Part shown: in pieces, positions 1 to 9,197 of the stretch
Layout: every line of letters begins with the position of its first letter
Numbering within the stretch: position 1 is the stretch's first letter
Assembly (NCBI GenBank): GCA_964631605.1
Contig: CAZVYG010000112.1
Span: 1-12,401 of the forward strand
Origin: JARKQH01 sp964631605
GTDB lineage: Bacteria > Verrucomicrobiota > Verrucomicrobiia > Limisphaerales > UBA8199
Direction: 5' to 3'
Length of the DNA stretch: 12,401 bases
The notes under the pieces: model-generated
The model's input: only the letters and a program-made list of their open reading frames with translations
What the model was told of the DNA's origin: nothing
The model's database searches: none
Program-made: the position numbers and the translations under genes

Positions 1-49
1 GAATCAATGGGCCTACTGTGATTTGAAGGAAGTGCATGAGAGCGTTCAT
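1..49 (-). CDS. Possible 5' end of a gene leaving the left edge
   Basis: On the minus strand an ATG at 49-47 opens a frame that stays open to the window edge. It reads MNALMHFLQITVGPLI, and a second in-frame ATG lies at 37-35. An AAAGG stretch sits nine bases before the first ATG, a good position for a Shine-Dalgarno sequence. The preceding DNA (50-207) holds no other minus-strand gene and is less GC-rich than the coding regions. The visible residues are hydrophobic, so a signal peptide or membrane segment is possible. Sixteen codons are too few to name a product, and the frame could be open by chance. Confidence 0.3.
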   Translation of the reverse strand, partial: MNALMHFLQITVGPLI

Positions 50-94
50 AGTTTGTTACCTTTCAAGTGGAACGGTCGTAAAGTGCGATCGGTT

Positions 95-121
95 TGCATA
101 AGGCGCCCTCCAGGAGTTCAA
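95..121 (-). promoter_or_regulatory. Weak sigma70-like promoter candidate
   Basis: Read on the minus strand, TTGAAC (121-116) and TATGCA (100-95) resemble -35 and -10 boxes. They are separated by a rather short 15-base spacer. They lie about 46 bases upstream of the possible gene start at 49. This is a pattern match only, and the short spacer makes it weak. Confidence 0.15.
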
Positions 122-125
122 TTCA

Positions 126-153
126 CGCGTGGAGCGTATTGCGCCTGGACGCG
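126..153. repeat. Imperfect inverted repeat (hairpin)
   Basis: CGCGT at 126-130 pairs with ACGCG at 149-153. After a two-base G/G internal loop, AGCG can pair with CGCCT with one bulged C, leaving a short TATTG-type loop. It lies between the end of the Ca2+/H+ antiporter gene and the possible gene start at 49. No T tract follows on the minus strand, so it is not a classical terminator. It may simply be a structured intergenic element. Confidence 0.25.
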
Positions 154-193
154 CGGTAGTGGAGGTATTCCGGATTTCAGATTCATGTTCTGG

Positions 194-207
194 AGGGGTG
201 CCCCCCT
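194..207 (-). terminator. Short GC hairpin directly after the antiporter stop codon
   Basis: On the minus strand, AGGGG (207-203) and CCCCT (198-194) form a five-pair stem with a GGCA loop. The stem begins immediately after the TGA at 210-208. The following bases (CCAGAACATG) contain no U tract, so this is at best a weak terminator or an mRNA 3'-end stabiliser. Confidence 0.25.
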
Positions 208-1302
208 TCATGCTGCTCGCGGCGGCAAGAGGTAGAGCGTCATGGCGAAAATGAGATAGACCATCAGCAACAGCACGCCGACGAACCAGGCCGAGCGCCC
301 GCTGTTGGTCACGAACGACGTGGTGATCGTGGCGATGAGAATCATCACCACGGCGCCCGGCCAGAATTGCAGGTCCATCGGGGTTGGGCCGACGACATAG
401 CTGGCGAGGACCAGCACGGGTGCGACAAAGAGAGCGATTTGGGCGGCGCTGCCCAGCGCGATGCCCACACTCAGGTCCAAACGGTTCTTGCGCGCGCCCG
501 AAAACGCCGTACCCATTTCCGCCGCGGCGCCGAGCAGCGCCACGACGATGAATCCGACGAACGCGGGCGTCATCCCGAACGTCACGGCCGCTTGCTGCAC
601 CGACTCGACGAACACTTCGCTCACCAGCGCCACCAGCACGGTGACACCGGCGAGGGTGGCGAGGGCGAGACCCAGGGGCCAGGGCGCTTCGCCTTCGTGC
701 GCTGGCTCCGCGCTGGCAAACAGCTCTTGGTGAGTTTTGAGCGAGAACAACATGCCCAGTCCGTAGGCCACTATGAGCAGCACGGCCAAGCCCACGCTCA
801 ACTTGCGCGTGAATTCCGTGCCCGGGGTGAAGTCGGCCTTGGCGACCGCCGAAGGAACCACCAGGGCGGTCGTCGCGAGGAAGAGCAGGCCGGCTTGCAC
901 GCGGGCCGTAACGCGGTTGTATTCCTGCACGTGGTGTGTGAGTCCGCCCAGCAGGAAGGAGGCGCCCAGCATGAAGAGGGTGTTGGTGACAATCGCGCCG
1001 ACAATGGACGCTTTCACGAGCAGGTATTCCCCGGCACGCAGGGCGGTCAGCGCGATGACCAGTTCGGTCAGGTTGCCCAGGGTCGCGTTGAGCAGGCCGC
1101 CCACCGCGTCGCCGGTCCTGGCCGCCACCGATTCGGTGGCGTGACTCAGCAGGGCGGCCAGGGGCACGATGGCCAGCACCGACAGCACGAACAGCAGCGT
1201 GTGGGCCTCGGGCTTGAGCTTCGCCGCCGCGAGCGCCACCGGCGCCATGACCAGCAGCCAGAGCAGGGGATTGTGCCGAATCTCTACCAGCAGTTGTCGC
1301 AT
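208..1302 (-). CDS. cax: Ca2+/H+ antiporter, CAX type (CaCA superfamily)
   Basis: This 364-residue inner-membrane protein is predicted to expel cytosolic Ca2+ in exchange for protons. About eleven hydrophobic segments can be read, split into two halves by an acidic linker at about 195-206 (SAEPAHEGEA). The first half carries the c-1 cation-binding motif GNLTELVIAL (76-85, with Glu80). The second half carries the related c-2 repeat GAAAEMGTAF (258-267, with Glu262). CAX proteins usually have GNAAEH in c-2, so the usual Asn and His are Ala259 and Met263 here, which may change ion selectivity or rate. The length is normal for bacterial CAX. The ATG at 1302 follows the dehydrogenase stop by four bases, and its GGAGG ribosome-binding site lies inside the last codons of that gene, so translation is probably coupled. 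The family call is firm; the exact cation is inferred. Confidence 0.9.
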   Translation of the reverse strand: MRQLLVEIRHNPLLWLLVMAPVALAAAKLKPEAHTLLFVLSVLAIVPLAALLSHATESVAARTGDAVGGLLNATLGNLTELVIALTALRAGEYLLVKASIVGAIVTNTLFMLGASFLLGGLTHHVQEYNRVTARVQAGLLFLATTALVVPSAVAKADFTPGTEFTRKLSVGLAVLLIVAYGLGMLFSLKTHQELFASAEPAHEGEAPWPLGLALATLAGVTVLVALVSEVFVESVQQAAVTFGMTPAFVGFIVVALLGAAAEMGTAFSGARKNRLDLSVGIALGSAAQIALFVAPVLVLASYVVGPTPMDLQFWPGAVVMILIATITTSFVTNSGRSAWFVGVLLLMVYLIFAMTLYLLPPRAA

Positions 1303-1306
1303 GCCG

Positions 1307-2353
1307 TCACACCTCCGAAAACTGGATTACAACCTTGATGTCGTCGGAATTTCGGGCCAGGGCCTGCGGGAAATTCTCCGGCCGCACGCGCTGGGTGATG
1401 AGACGCCCCAGCCACGAGCGGTCCGCGCGGGCCAGGGCCTCCGCAGCCTTGTACCAATGCCGCTTGTTGGCGTTGACGCTGCCGAACACCACGTTGTTCT
1501 TCAGCACCACCGAAGAGGCCACGTTCGCGGTGGCGATTTGCGGCACGGCCCCCCCATGCCCAACGCCGGTGAGGCAGACCACGCCACTGGCTGCAACTTT
1601 GGCCAGCGATTCGGCAATGACGGACCCCACGCCCGTGCATTCCAGAATGACGTCCGGCTCAAATCCCAGGTCGCTCACCCTGCAACTGTGGTAGGTCGCG
1701 CCGAGGGCGCGCACGAGATCGGGCTTGGGGCCGGTCTGGGTGCGGGCCAGGACGTGAACCTCGAGCCCGAGCTGCCGGCCGAGGAGGGCGCCGAGCAGGC
1801 CGATCGGGCCGGCGCCGGTCACGAGGACGCTTTTGGGCTCCCAAAACGCGCGGCGGCCGACCGTCAGGATGTGCTCCCAAGCCTTGGCGACCACGGACGT
1901 GGGCTCCAGCAGGACGCCGAGGATGCCGAGGTTCCGGTCCACCTTGACGGCGTACTCCGGCTCGATGCGCCAGCGCTCGGACATGAATCCGTTGAGTTGT
2001 TTGATGCCGCGCTCGGTGTACTGGCCGTTGCGGCACATGTCCCACTCGCCCACCGCGCAGTTCGGACAGGGAACGGGATCGGGCCGGCGGACGATGCCCA
2101 CCACCAGGTCGCCTTTCTTCAGACCGCTCGGCCCCGGGTCCAGGACGCGGCCGAGGGATTCATGGCCCAGCACGAGGCGCGTTTGGCCGGGGGGCGCCCA
2201 GCCGTATTTGCCGTCCGCAATTTCAACGTCGGTGCCGCAAACCCCGACTGCCACGGCCTGAACCAGGACCGACCCTTCGGTGATGGCCGGCTCCGCAACG
2301 GTTTCCCATCGTGCGCTGGCTGGTTTGTGGGGTTCAACGGTGATGGCGTTCAT
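1307..2353 (-). CDS. gdh: Glucose 1-dehydrogenase-like zinc-dependent medium-chain dehydrogenase
   Basis: This is a 348-residue MDR-family dehydrogenase most like the glucose dehydrogenases of Sulfolobus, Thermoplasma and haloarchaea, which oxidise D-glucose to gluconolactone with NAD(P)+. The N-terminal GroES-like domain carries the catalytic zinc set: Cys39 in GVCGTD, His64-Glu65 in LGHES, and Glu150 in LLEPTSVVAKA. The structural-zinc lobe has only Cys96, Cys99 and Cys107 (CPNC...MC) of the usual four cysteines. The Rossmann motif is VTGAGPIGLLGA (178-189), and an Arg after strand two (ARTQTG) is compatible with NADP+. I chose the ATG at 2353 over an in-frame start at 2476 because the extra 41 residues overlap the upstream gene and are unlike the family. 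AAGGA at 2367-2363 is its ribosome-binding site. The stop of the upstream glucosidase is five bases away, which supports glucose as substrate; galactose or another sugar remains possible. Confidence 0.85.
   Translation of the reverse strand: MNAITVEPHKPASARWETVAEPAITEGSVLVQAVAVGVCGTDVEIADGKYGWAPPGQTRLVLGHESLGRVLDPGPSGLKKGDLVVGIVRRPDPVPCPNCAVGEWDMCRNGQYTERGIKQLNGFMSERWRIEPEYAVKVDRNLGILGVLLEPTSVVAKAWEHILTVGRRAFWEPKSVLVTGAGPIGLLGALLGRQLGLEVHVLARTQTGPKPDLVRALGATYHSCRVSDLGFEPDVILECTGVGSVIAESLAKVAASGVVCLTGVGHGGAVPQIATANVASSVVLKNNVVFGSVNANKRHWYKAAEALARADRSWLGRLITQRVRPENFPQALARNSDDIKVVIQFSEV
1311..1316 (-). promoter_or_regulatory. Ribosome-binding site of the antiporter gene, inside the upstream gene
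   Basis: GGAGGT on the minus strand lies within the final Glu-Val codons of the dehydrogenase gene. It is nine bases (counted from GGAGG) before the antiporter ATG at 1302. The position fixes that start and implies translational coupling between the two genes. Confidence 0.6.
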
Positions 2354-2358
2354 GGGCG

Positions 2359-5088
<2,730 letters not shown>

Positions 5089-5141
5089 GCTGGCGTGCTT
5101 TCTTTGCTTGGGCGGTTGATCCATCGGTTGTGCTTGAACAC

Positions 5142-6266
5142 CTATTGCGCCGGGATGGTGATCAGCGGCAGCTTCTCGGGACTGCCGGTTTCGGACAGCG
5201 TGAAGAAGAACATGATGACCGTGAGTGCGCGCTTGGTCTGCCGGTCGCCGTTCTCGATCCAGAACCAGTAGTCGCGGTAGCGGACGGCGGCGAACGCGTT
5301 GGCCGGCTTGTCCCTGCCGCTGTGGATTCGCACGCTTTGCTGGGGGGTCTGCGCCGCAGGGGCCCCTTCAAGGGAGGGCCATGCGCTTTGGTCCTTGAGG
5401 TGGGCCTCGGGGGCGTCCACGTAGCTGGCGAACGCCTGCATAATCTGCAGCATCGAGCGACTGGTGACAGCCAGTTCATCCTCTGCGCCGCGCACCGGGG
5501 AATAGGTGAGGGTGAACTTCCGGGACTCGGGCGCCAGCTTGAGCAAGCGACGGATTTCGGCCGCCTTTTCGGTGATGTCGGGGGACACGTCCTCACGCCG
5601 GAAGAACACGACCCCCGATGACCCTTTGGCCTTATCCTCCTCGATGCGCATCCCGAAGGCCCCGGCGGCCTGCACTTCACGCAACAAGTTCAACACCCGC
5701 GTAAAGGCGGCGTCCGCTCCCCGCACTGAGCCCCCGGCGGTCGAGCGGTTTTGGACGCCGTTGAGCGACTCCACGGTCATGCCCAGGATGAAGTCCGCCG
5801 CATAACCCGACTGCAGAAGGGAGAAGATGTTCTTCGGATCAATCGGCGTGACGAGACTGCGGAGGAATTTGTCGCCGGTCATCGGCACGTAGGTGATCGT
5901 CGGGCGGTCAGTGTAAACAGCCTGGCCGCCCAGCGAAGCGAAATCACCCTGCACCGCCTTTTGGGAGGAGAGGGTGCCGTTGACACTTACGCTCGTTTGG
6001 ATGGAGTAGCCGCTGACGACCGACGCGACATCCAGGAAGACCGGCAGGTCCATATACCGGAGCTTCACGATGTTGAGCAACGTCTGTTGCTTCCAGGAGT
6101 CCGCGATGGCGTCGCCGTAATCAAAGCGGTCCACGGCGACCGTTCTGGGGCCCAGGTGGTGGCAGCCGGTCAAAACCGCCAGGCCCAGCAACGCGAGCGG
6201 AACGAAGCGCCGCGGGTCGGGGGCATTCGGGTTTGCCGTTTTGCGAGTGGTCGGGCCGAGGGTCAT
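5142..6266 (-). CDS. Conserved lipoprotein of unknown function
   Basis: This 374-residue protein has a lipoprotein signal: a basic n-region (RR at 19-20), a hydrophobic stretch FVPLALLGLAV and the lipobox LTGC with Cys35. His at +2 and the absence of Asp favour outer-membrane sorting in proteobacterial terms. The body has conserved-looking stretches, DSWKQQTLLNIVKLRYMDLP (from about 57) and, near the C terminus, YWFWIENGD followed by a hydrophobic segment ending in LITIPAQ. I recall similar uncharacterised proteins in several Gram-negative phyla but know no function. The frame stays open further upstream to 6605, but that part overlaps the flavoprotein gene in another frame and looks non-coding. 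The ATG at 6266 puts the lipoprotein signal at the N terminus. It starts 13 bases after the upstream stop, with no clear Shine-Dalgarno, so it is probably read from the same mRNA. Confidence 0.8.
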   Translation of the reverse strand: MTLGPTTRKTANPNAPDPRRFVPLALLGLAVLTGCHHLGPRTVAVDRFDYGDAIADSWKQQTLLNIVKLRYMDLPVFLDVASVVSGYSIQTSVSVNGTLSSQKAVQGDFASLGGQAVYTDRPTITYVPMTGDKFLRSLVTPIDPKNIFSLLQSGYAADFILGMTVESLNGVQNRSTAGGSVRGADAAFTRVLNLLREVQAAGAFGMRIEEDKAKGSSGVVFFRREDVSPDITEKAAEIRRLLKLAPESRKFTLTYSPVRGAEDELAVTSRSMLQIMQAFASYVDAPEAHLKDQSAWPSLEGAPAAQTPQQSVRIHSGRDKPANAFAAVRYRDYWFWIENGDRQTKRALTVIMFFFTLSETGSPEKLPLITIPAQ

Positions 6267-6279
6267 GAGGGGCGTCTGG

Positions 6280-7983
6280 TCATTTGGTTTTGGCGAGGGT
6301 GTGCATGGCGCGGCACAAGGTGCCTCCGGAGATGTTCTTCGCCTTGAATCCGTTCTGAAGGAGAATGCGAGTGGCGTAATAGGCGCGCTGGGCGGAACGG
6401 CAAATGACATGGATTTCGCGGTCGCGGGGCAGCTCGCCCAGCCGGCTGCGGAGCTGCGGCAGCGGAATGTTGAGCGCGCCGGGCACGTTCTCGACGACCA
6501 GCTCCGCGGGCATGCGCACATCGAGCAGGAACGCGCCGTCCAGCGCGTCCCAGTGACTGAGCGGCATGTCGCCACGCAGCACGTCGGCGGCCACCATGCC
6601 GGCAAAGTTCACCGGGTCCTTCGCGCTGCCGAACTGCGGGGCGTAGCACATTTCGACCTCTTCCAGATCGTAAATCGTTGCCCCCATCTGGATCGCCACG
6701 GCGATCGCGCTGATGCGTTTGTCCACCGCCGGGCCGTCCTCGCCGAGCGCCTGAGCGCCGAGCACCTTGCCGTTGGATTTGCGGAAGAGGAACTTCAACC
6801 CAAGCATCTTGGCGCCCGGGTAGTAGCCGGCATGAGAATTCGGGAAGAGAAAGATCTTCTCGTAATCGGTGTCGCCGAGTCGCTGGAGCGTTTTCTCGCT
6901 GACCCCCGTCCAGGCGGCGGCGCCGCCGAACAACCCGATGATGGAAGTGCCCTGGGTGCCGCGGTACCGGGAATCCCGCCCGCAGATCACGTCGGCCGCG
7001 ATCCGGCCCTGCCGGTTTGCCGGACCCGCCAAGGCGATCAGACTCCACTGGCCGGTCCCGAAGTCCTTGACTTCGATGGCATCGCCGACGGCGAAGATGT
7101 CCGGGTCGCTGGTGCGCATGTGTTCATCCACGCGAATGCCGCCGCGTTCGCCGATCGTGAGGTCGGCCGACCTGGCGAGGGTTGTATCCGGCCGCACGCC
7201 GATCGCGAGGATGACGATGTCCGCCGGAAAGGTTTTGCCGGCGCTGGTCTGGACCTCGATGGCGCCGCCATCCAACTGCTTGAAGCCGACCACGCCGTCG
7301 TTGGCGACCACCTTCACGCCATGCTTGATCACATGGCCCTGGACGAGGCAGGCGATTTCCGGGTCCAGGGGGGACAGCACGTGATCGGGCTTCTGGATGA
7401 GGGTCACGTTGAACCCGAGGTGGACCAGGTTTTCCGCCGTCTCGAGGCCGATGAATCCGCCGCCGACGACCACCGCGCGGGTCACTGGCTTGACCAACTG
7501 AATGCCCGAGTAATTGAACATCCCCGCGAGGAAGGCCGTGCCTTTTTCGATCCACTCGCGAATCTGCCTGGCATCCGGCACGGTGCGGACATGAAAGATT
7601 CCCGGCAGATCAATCCCGGGCAGGGGCGGGCGCACCGAGACCGCGCCCGGCGACAGCACCAGTTTGTCATAGGACTCGGTGGTGACCTGGCCGGTTTTCA
7701 CGTCGCGCAGGTCCACGGTCTTCTTCCGGGGATTAATCGCCACGGCCTCGCAGTTCGTGCGCGCGTCAATGGCGAACATGGTTTTGAACATCTGTTCGGT
7801 GCCCACCAGCAGGCTCGATTCCTTGGGAATCACGCCGCTGATATGGTAGGGCAGCCCGCAGTTCGCATAGGAAACATACGGCCCGCGCTCGACCATGATG
7901 ATCTCGGCTTTTTCGTCCAACCGGCGCAGGCGCGCCGCACAGGACGCGCCGCCGGCCACTCCGCCAACAATGATGACTTTCAT
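6280..7983 (-). CDS. CoA-disulfide/polysulfide reductase-like flavoprotein with C-terminal rhodanese domain
   Basis: This 567-residue FAD- and NAD(P)H-dependent oxidoreductase is of the CoADR-rhodanese (Npsr-like) type. Such enzymes reduce CoA disulfide, CoA persulfide or polysulfide. The FAD fold begins at residue 1 (MKVIIVGGVAGGASCAARLRR). The single redox Cys42 lies in SYANCGLPYHISG. The NAD(P)H fold is VVVGGGFIGLETAEN (171-185). FAVGDAIEV (297-305) closes the FAD site. Tyr387/388 in HAGYYPGA and Tyr447 in MCYAPQFGSAKDPVN match the two tyrosines needed for CoA-disulfide reduction in characterised enzymes. The rhodanese domain (about 470-560) has active Cys528 in CRSAQRA. About 16 extra residues (roughly 150-165) precede the NAD(P)H motif compared with relatives I remember. 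The ATG at 7983 gives the exact N terminus of the FAD fold, although an A/C-rich leader and not a Shine-Dalgarno precedes it. The free-standing rhodanese two genes upstream suggests a shared role in persulfide handling. Confidence 0.9.
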   Translation of the reverse strand: MKVIIVGGVAGGASCAARLRRLDEKAEIIMVERGPYVSYANCGLPYHISGVIPKESSLLVGTEQMFKTMFAIDARTNCEAVAINPRKKTVDLRDVKTGQVTTESYDKLVLSPGAVSVRPPLPGIDLPGIFHVRTVPDARQIREWIEKGTAFLAGMFNYSGIQLVKPVTRAVVVGGGFIGLETAENLVHLGFNVTLIQKPDHVLSPLDPEIACLVQGHVIKHGVKVVANDGVVGFKQLDGGAIEVQTSAGKTFPADIVILAIGVRPDTTLARSADLTIGERGGIRVDEHMRTSDPDIFAVGDAIEVKDFGTGQWSLIALAGPANRQGRIAADVICGRDSRYRGTQGTSIIGLFGGAAAWTGVSEKTLQRLGDTDYEKIFLFPNSHAGYYPGAKMLGLKFLFRKSNGKVLGAQALGEDGPAVDKRISAIAVAIQMGATIYDLEEVEMCYAPQFGSAKDPVNFAGMVAADVLRGDMPLSHWDALDGAFLLDVRMPAELVVENVPGALNIPLPQLRSRLGELPRDREIHVICRSAQRAYYATRILLQNGFKAKNISGGTLCRAMHTLAKTK

Positions 7984-8040
7984 AATCTGCTTTTGGTTTG
8001 TTTTTGCTTTGGATGGTTTTGTTGCGCCACGGGCCCGGGC
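7984..8040 (-). promoter_or_regulatory. A/C-rich leader without Shine-Dalgarno before the flavoprotein gene
   Basis: On the minus strand, the last 40 or so bases before the ATG at 7983 are almost only A and C with few G or T. They hold no purine-rich Shine-Dalgarno at the normal distance. The preceding bases are a GC run (GAGCCCGGGCCC). Such unstructured leaders are used for initiation in Bacteroidota and some relatives. Transcription probably continues through from the barrel gene. Confidence 0.3.
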
Positions 8041-8757
8041 TCAAAAATGGAAAGTGAAGCCCAGTTGTGGTCCTTGGTTGAGCAGGTCGTATTTGAACAG
8101 GCTGGCGCCGCTGCCGGTTTCGTAGTCCATGTAAAGCCAGCGGTAGCCGAGCTGGACCGATCCCCATTTGGTGAACCGCCAGTCAAAGTGGGGAAAGGCC
8201 TGCCAGGTCAGGTCGGAGCCAACGCCGAACCCGCCGATGTCGCCCCGGACGTTGAAGCTGAAGGACTTCCCCAACGGCAGGCGGAGAGTCGCGCCGACGA
8301 TCGGGTCCCACCAGTCCTGCGTGCCGCTCGGGTTGCGACCCAAGGGCCCGCCGCTGATCGCGGCGTTGAGGTTGTTGTAGCGGACACCGGCCAGCGCTTC
8401 GAAGCCTTTGCAGAGGGTGTAGCTCAAACTCGGCTCGACCATCCATTGTTCCAGCTCCACGGTCCGGCCGTTGCGGGAGGCAGCCAGGTCCATATAGACC
8501 ACATCGGCGTTCAACGCCCAGCGGTCGTAGCCCACCCGCACCTTGCCCATCATGGCGAAGTCCAGATTGTCCCAGACCTTGTCAAAGCCGAAGTCCACGT
8601 CCGCGGGGATGCCTTTCACGGCGACGTCGCCGGACATGCCGGCGGCCAGGCCGTAAAGCGACACGTCGAAGGTCCATTTGTCCGCCCCGCCCGCGCGGGC
8701 GACCGGCGGCGCCAAGAGAGCGGCGGTGAGGAGTGATAATCGAGCGATGTGTCTCAT
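8041..8757 (-). CDS. Outer-membrane beta-barrel protein of unknown function
   Basis: This 238-residue protein has a Sec signal peptide (MRHIARLSLLTAALLAPPVARA) with probable cleavage after ARA, residue 22. The mature 216 residues alternate polar and hydrophobic residues with many aromatics (WDNLDFAMMGKVRVGYDRW, WGSVQLGYRWLYMDYE) and end in GFTFHF. This C-terminal Phe is the usual BAM recognition signal. The size suits an eight- to ten-stranded barrel. I chose the ATG at 8757 because it starts the signal peptide directly; an in-frame ATG at 8805 would add 16 residues ahead of it. Neither start has a clear ribosome-binding site. It lies 80 bases after the rhodanese gene and 57 bases before the flavoprotein gene. 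Its role could be small-solute transport or a structural one; it cannot be named from sequence. Confidence 0.75.
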   Translation of the reverse strand: MRHIARLSLLTAALLAPPVARAGGADKWTFDVSLYGLAAGMSGDVAVKGIPADVDFGFDKVWDNLDFAMMGKVRVGYDRWALNADVVYMDLAASRNGRTVELEQWMVEPSLSYTLCKGFEALAGVRYNNLNAAISGGPLGRNPSGTQDWWDPIVGATLRLPLGKSFSFNVRGDIGGFGVGSDLTWQAFPHFDWRFTKWGSVQLGYRWLYMDYETGSGASLFKYDLLNQGPQLGFTFHF

Positions 8758-8837
8758 CGGGGGTTTTATGTCGTCCGTTGGTTGTGGGGGTGAGCCGCGT
8801 TTCATGGGATCGCACCGGTGGCTGGAGCGAACTCATT

Positions 8838-9155
8838 TCACGACCGTTCCTTTTCCAAGGGCAGGCCGGCTCTTCGCCAACCGAGCATGTGTCCGTCCAG
8901 GAGTGTTGTATTGCGATAGCCATAGACGCGCAAAAGGCGCTTGGCCATCAGGGCGCGCGGGCCATGCTCACAGGTGATCACCAATTCGGAATTCTTGTCC
9001 TCGGGCAAGCGCGCCCTCTTGAGGAGAATCTTCAGTACTGGCGCATGGATGGCCCCCGGGATGTGACCGCGTTTGAACTCAAATCCGCTGCGCGCGTCGA
9101 TCACCTGCGGCGCCCTGTTCGCTTTGATCCGTTGGGCCAATTCAGTCGCTTGCAT
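8838..9155 (-). CDS. Single-domain rhodanese-like sulfurtransferase
   Basis: This is a 105-residue stand-alone rhodanese, likely cytoplasmic, that would carry a persulfide on Cys62. Family signs are VIDARSGFEFKRGHIPGA (18-35), which includes the usual HIPGA motif, and the active loop CEHGPRA (62-68), which fits CxxGxR. GHMLGWRRAGLPLE follows near the C terminus, typical of the last helix. The length is normal for the GlpE-like class. A GAGG at 9169-9166, ten bases before the ATG, supports the start. It follows the activase gene by 42 bases and precedes the barrel gene. The larger rhodanese fusion downstream suggests they may exchange sulfur, but the acceptor is unknown. Confidence 0.87.
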   Translation of the reverse strand: MQATELAQRIKANRAPQVIDARSGFEFKRGHIPGAIHAPVLKILLKRARLPEDKNSELVITCEHGPRALMAKRLLRVYGYRNTTLLDGHMLGWRRAGLPLEKERS

Positions 9156-9197
9156 GGTGATATTCCCTCGGGCTGCCCGGCATGGTCGAACGCGATG

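Noticed and set aside
2..235. A plus-strand frame open from the left edge to 235, possibly the tail of another gene.
   Set aside because: No family features can be seen, codon choice is unlike the neighbouring genes, and it runs into the 3' end of the antiporter gene. A minus-strand gene start in the same place is better supported.
6267..6605. An N-terminal extension of the lipoprotein back to 6605.
   Set aside because: The extra 113 residues overlap the rhodanese part of the flavoprotein gene in another frame and are rich in Arg, Ser, Pro and Cys, and would bury the lipoprotein signal.
6241..8736. An 831-codon open frame on the plus strand opposite the lipoprotein, flavoprotein and barrel genes.
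   Set aside because: It lies antisense to three well-supported genes, has no recognisable domain, and its composition (many His, Arg, Ala, Gly, Gln) is typical of an antisense frame in GC-rich coding DNA.
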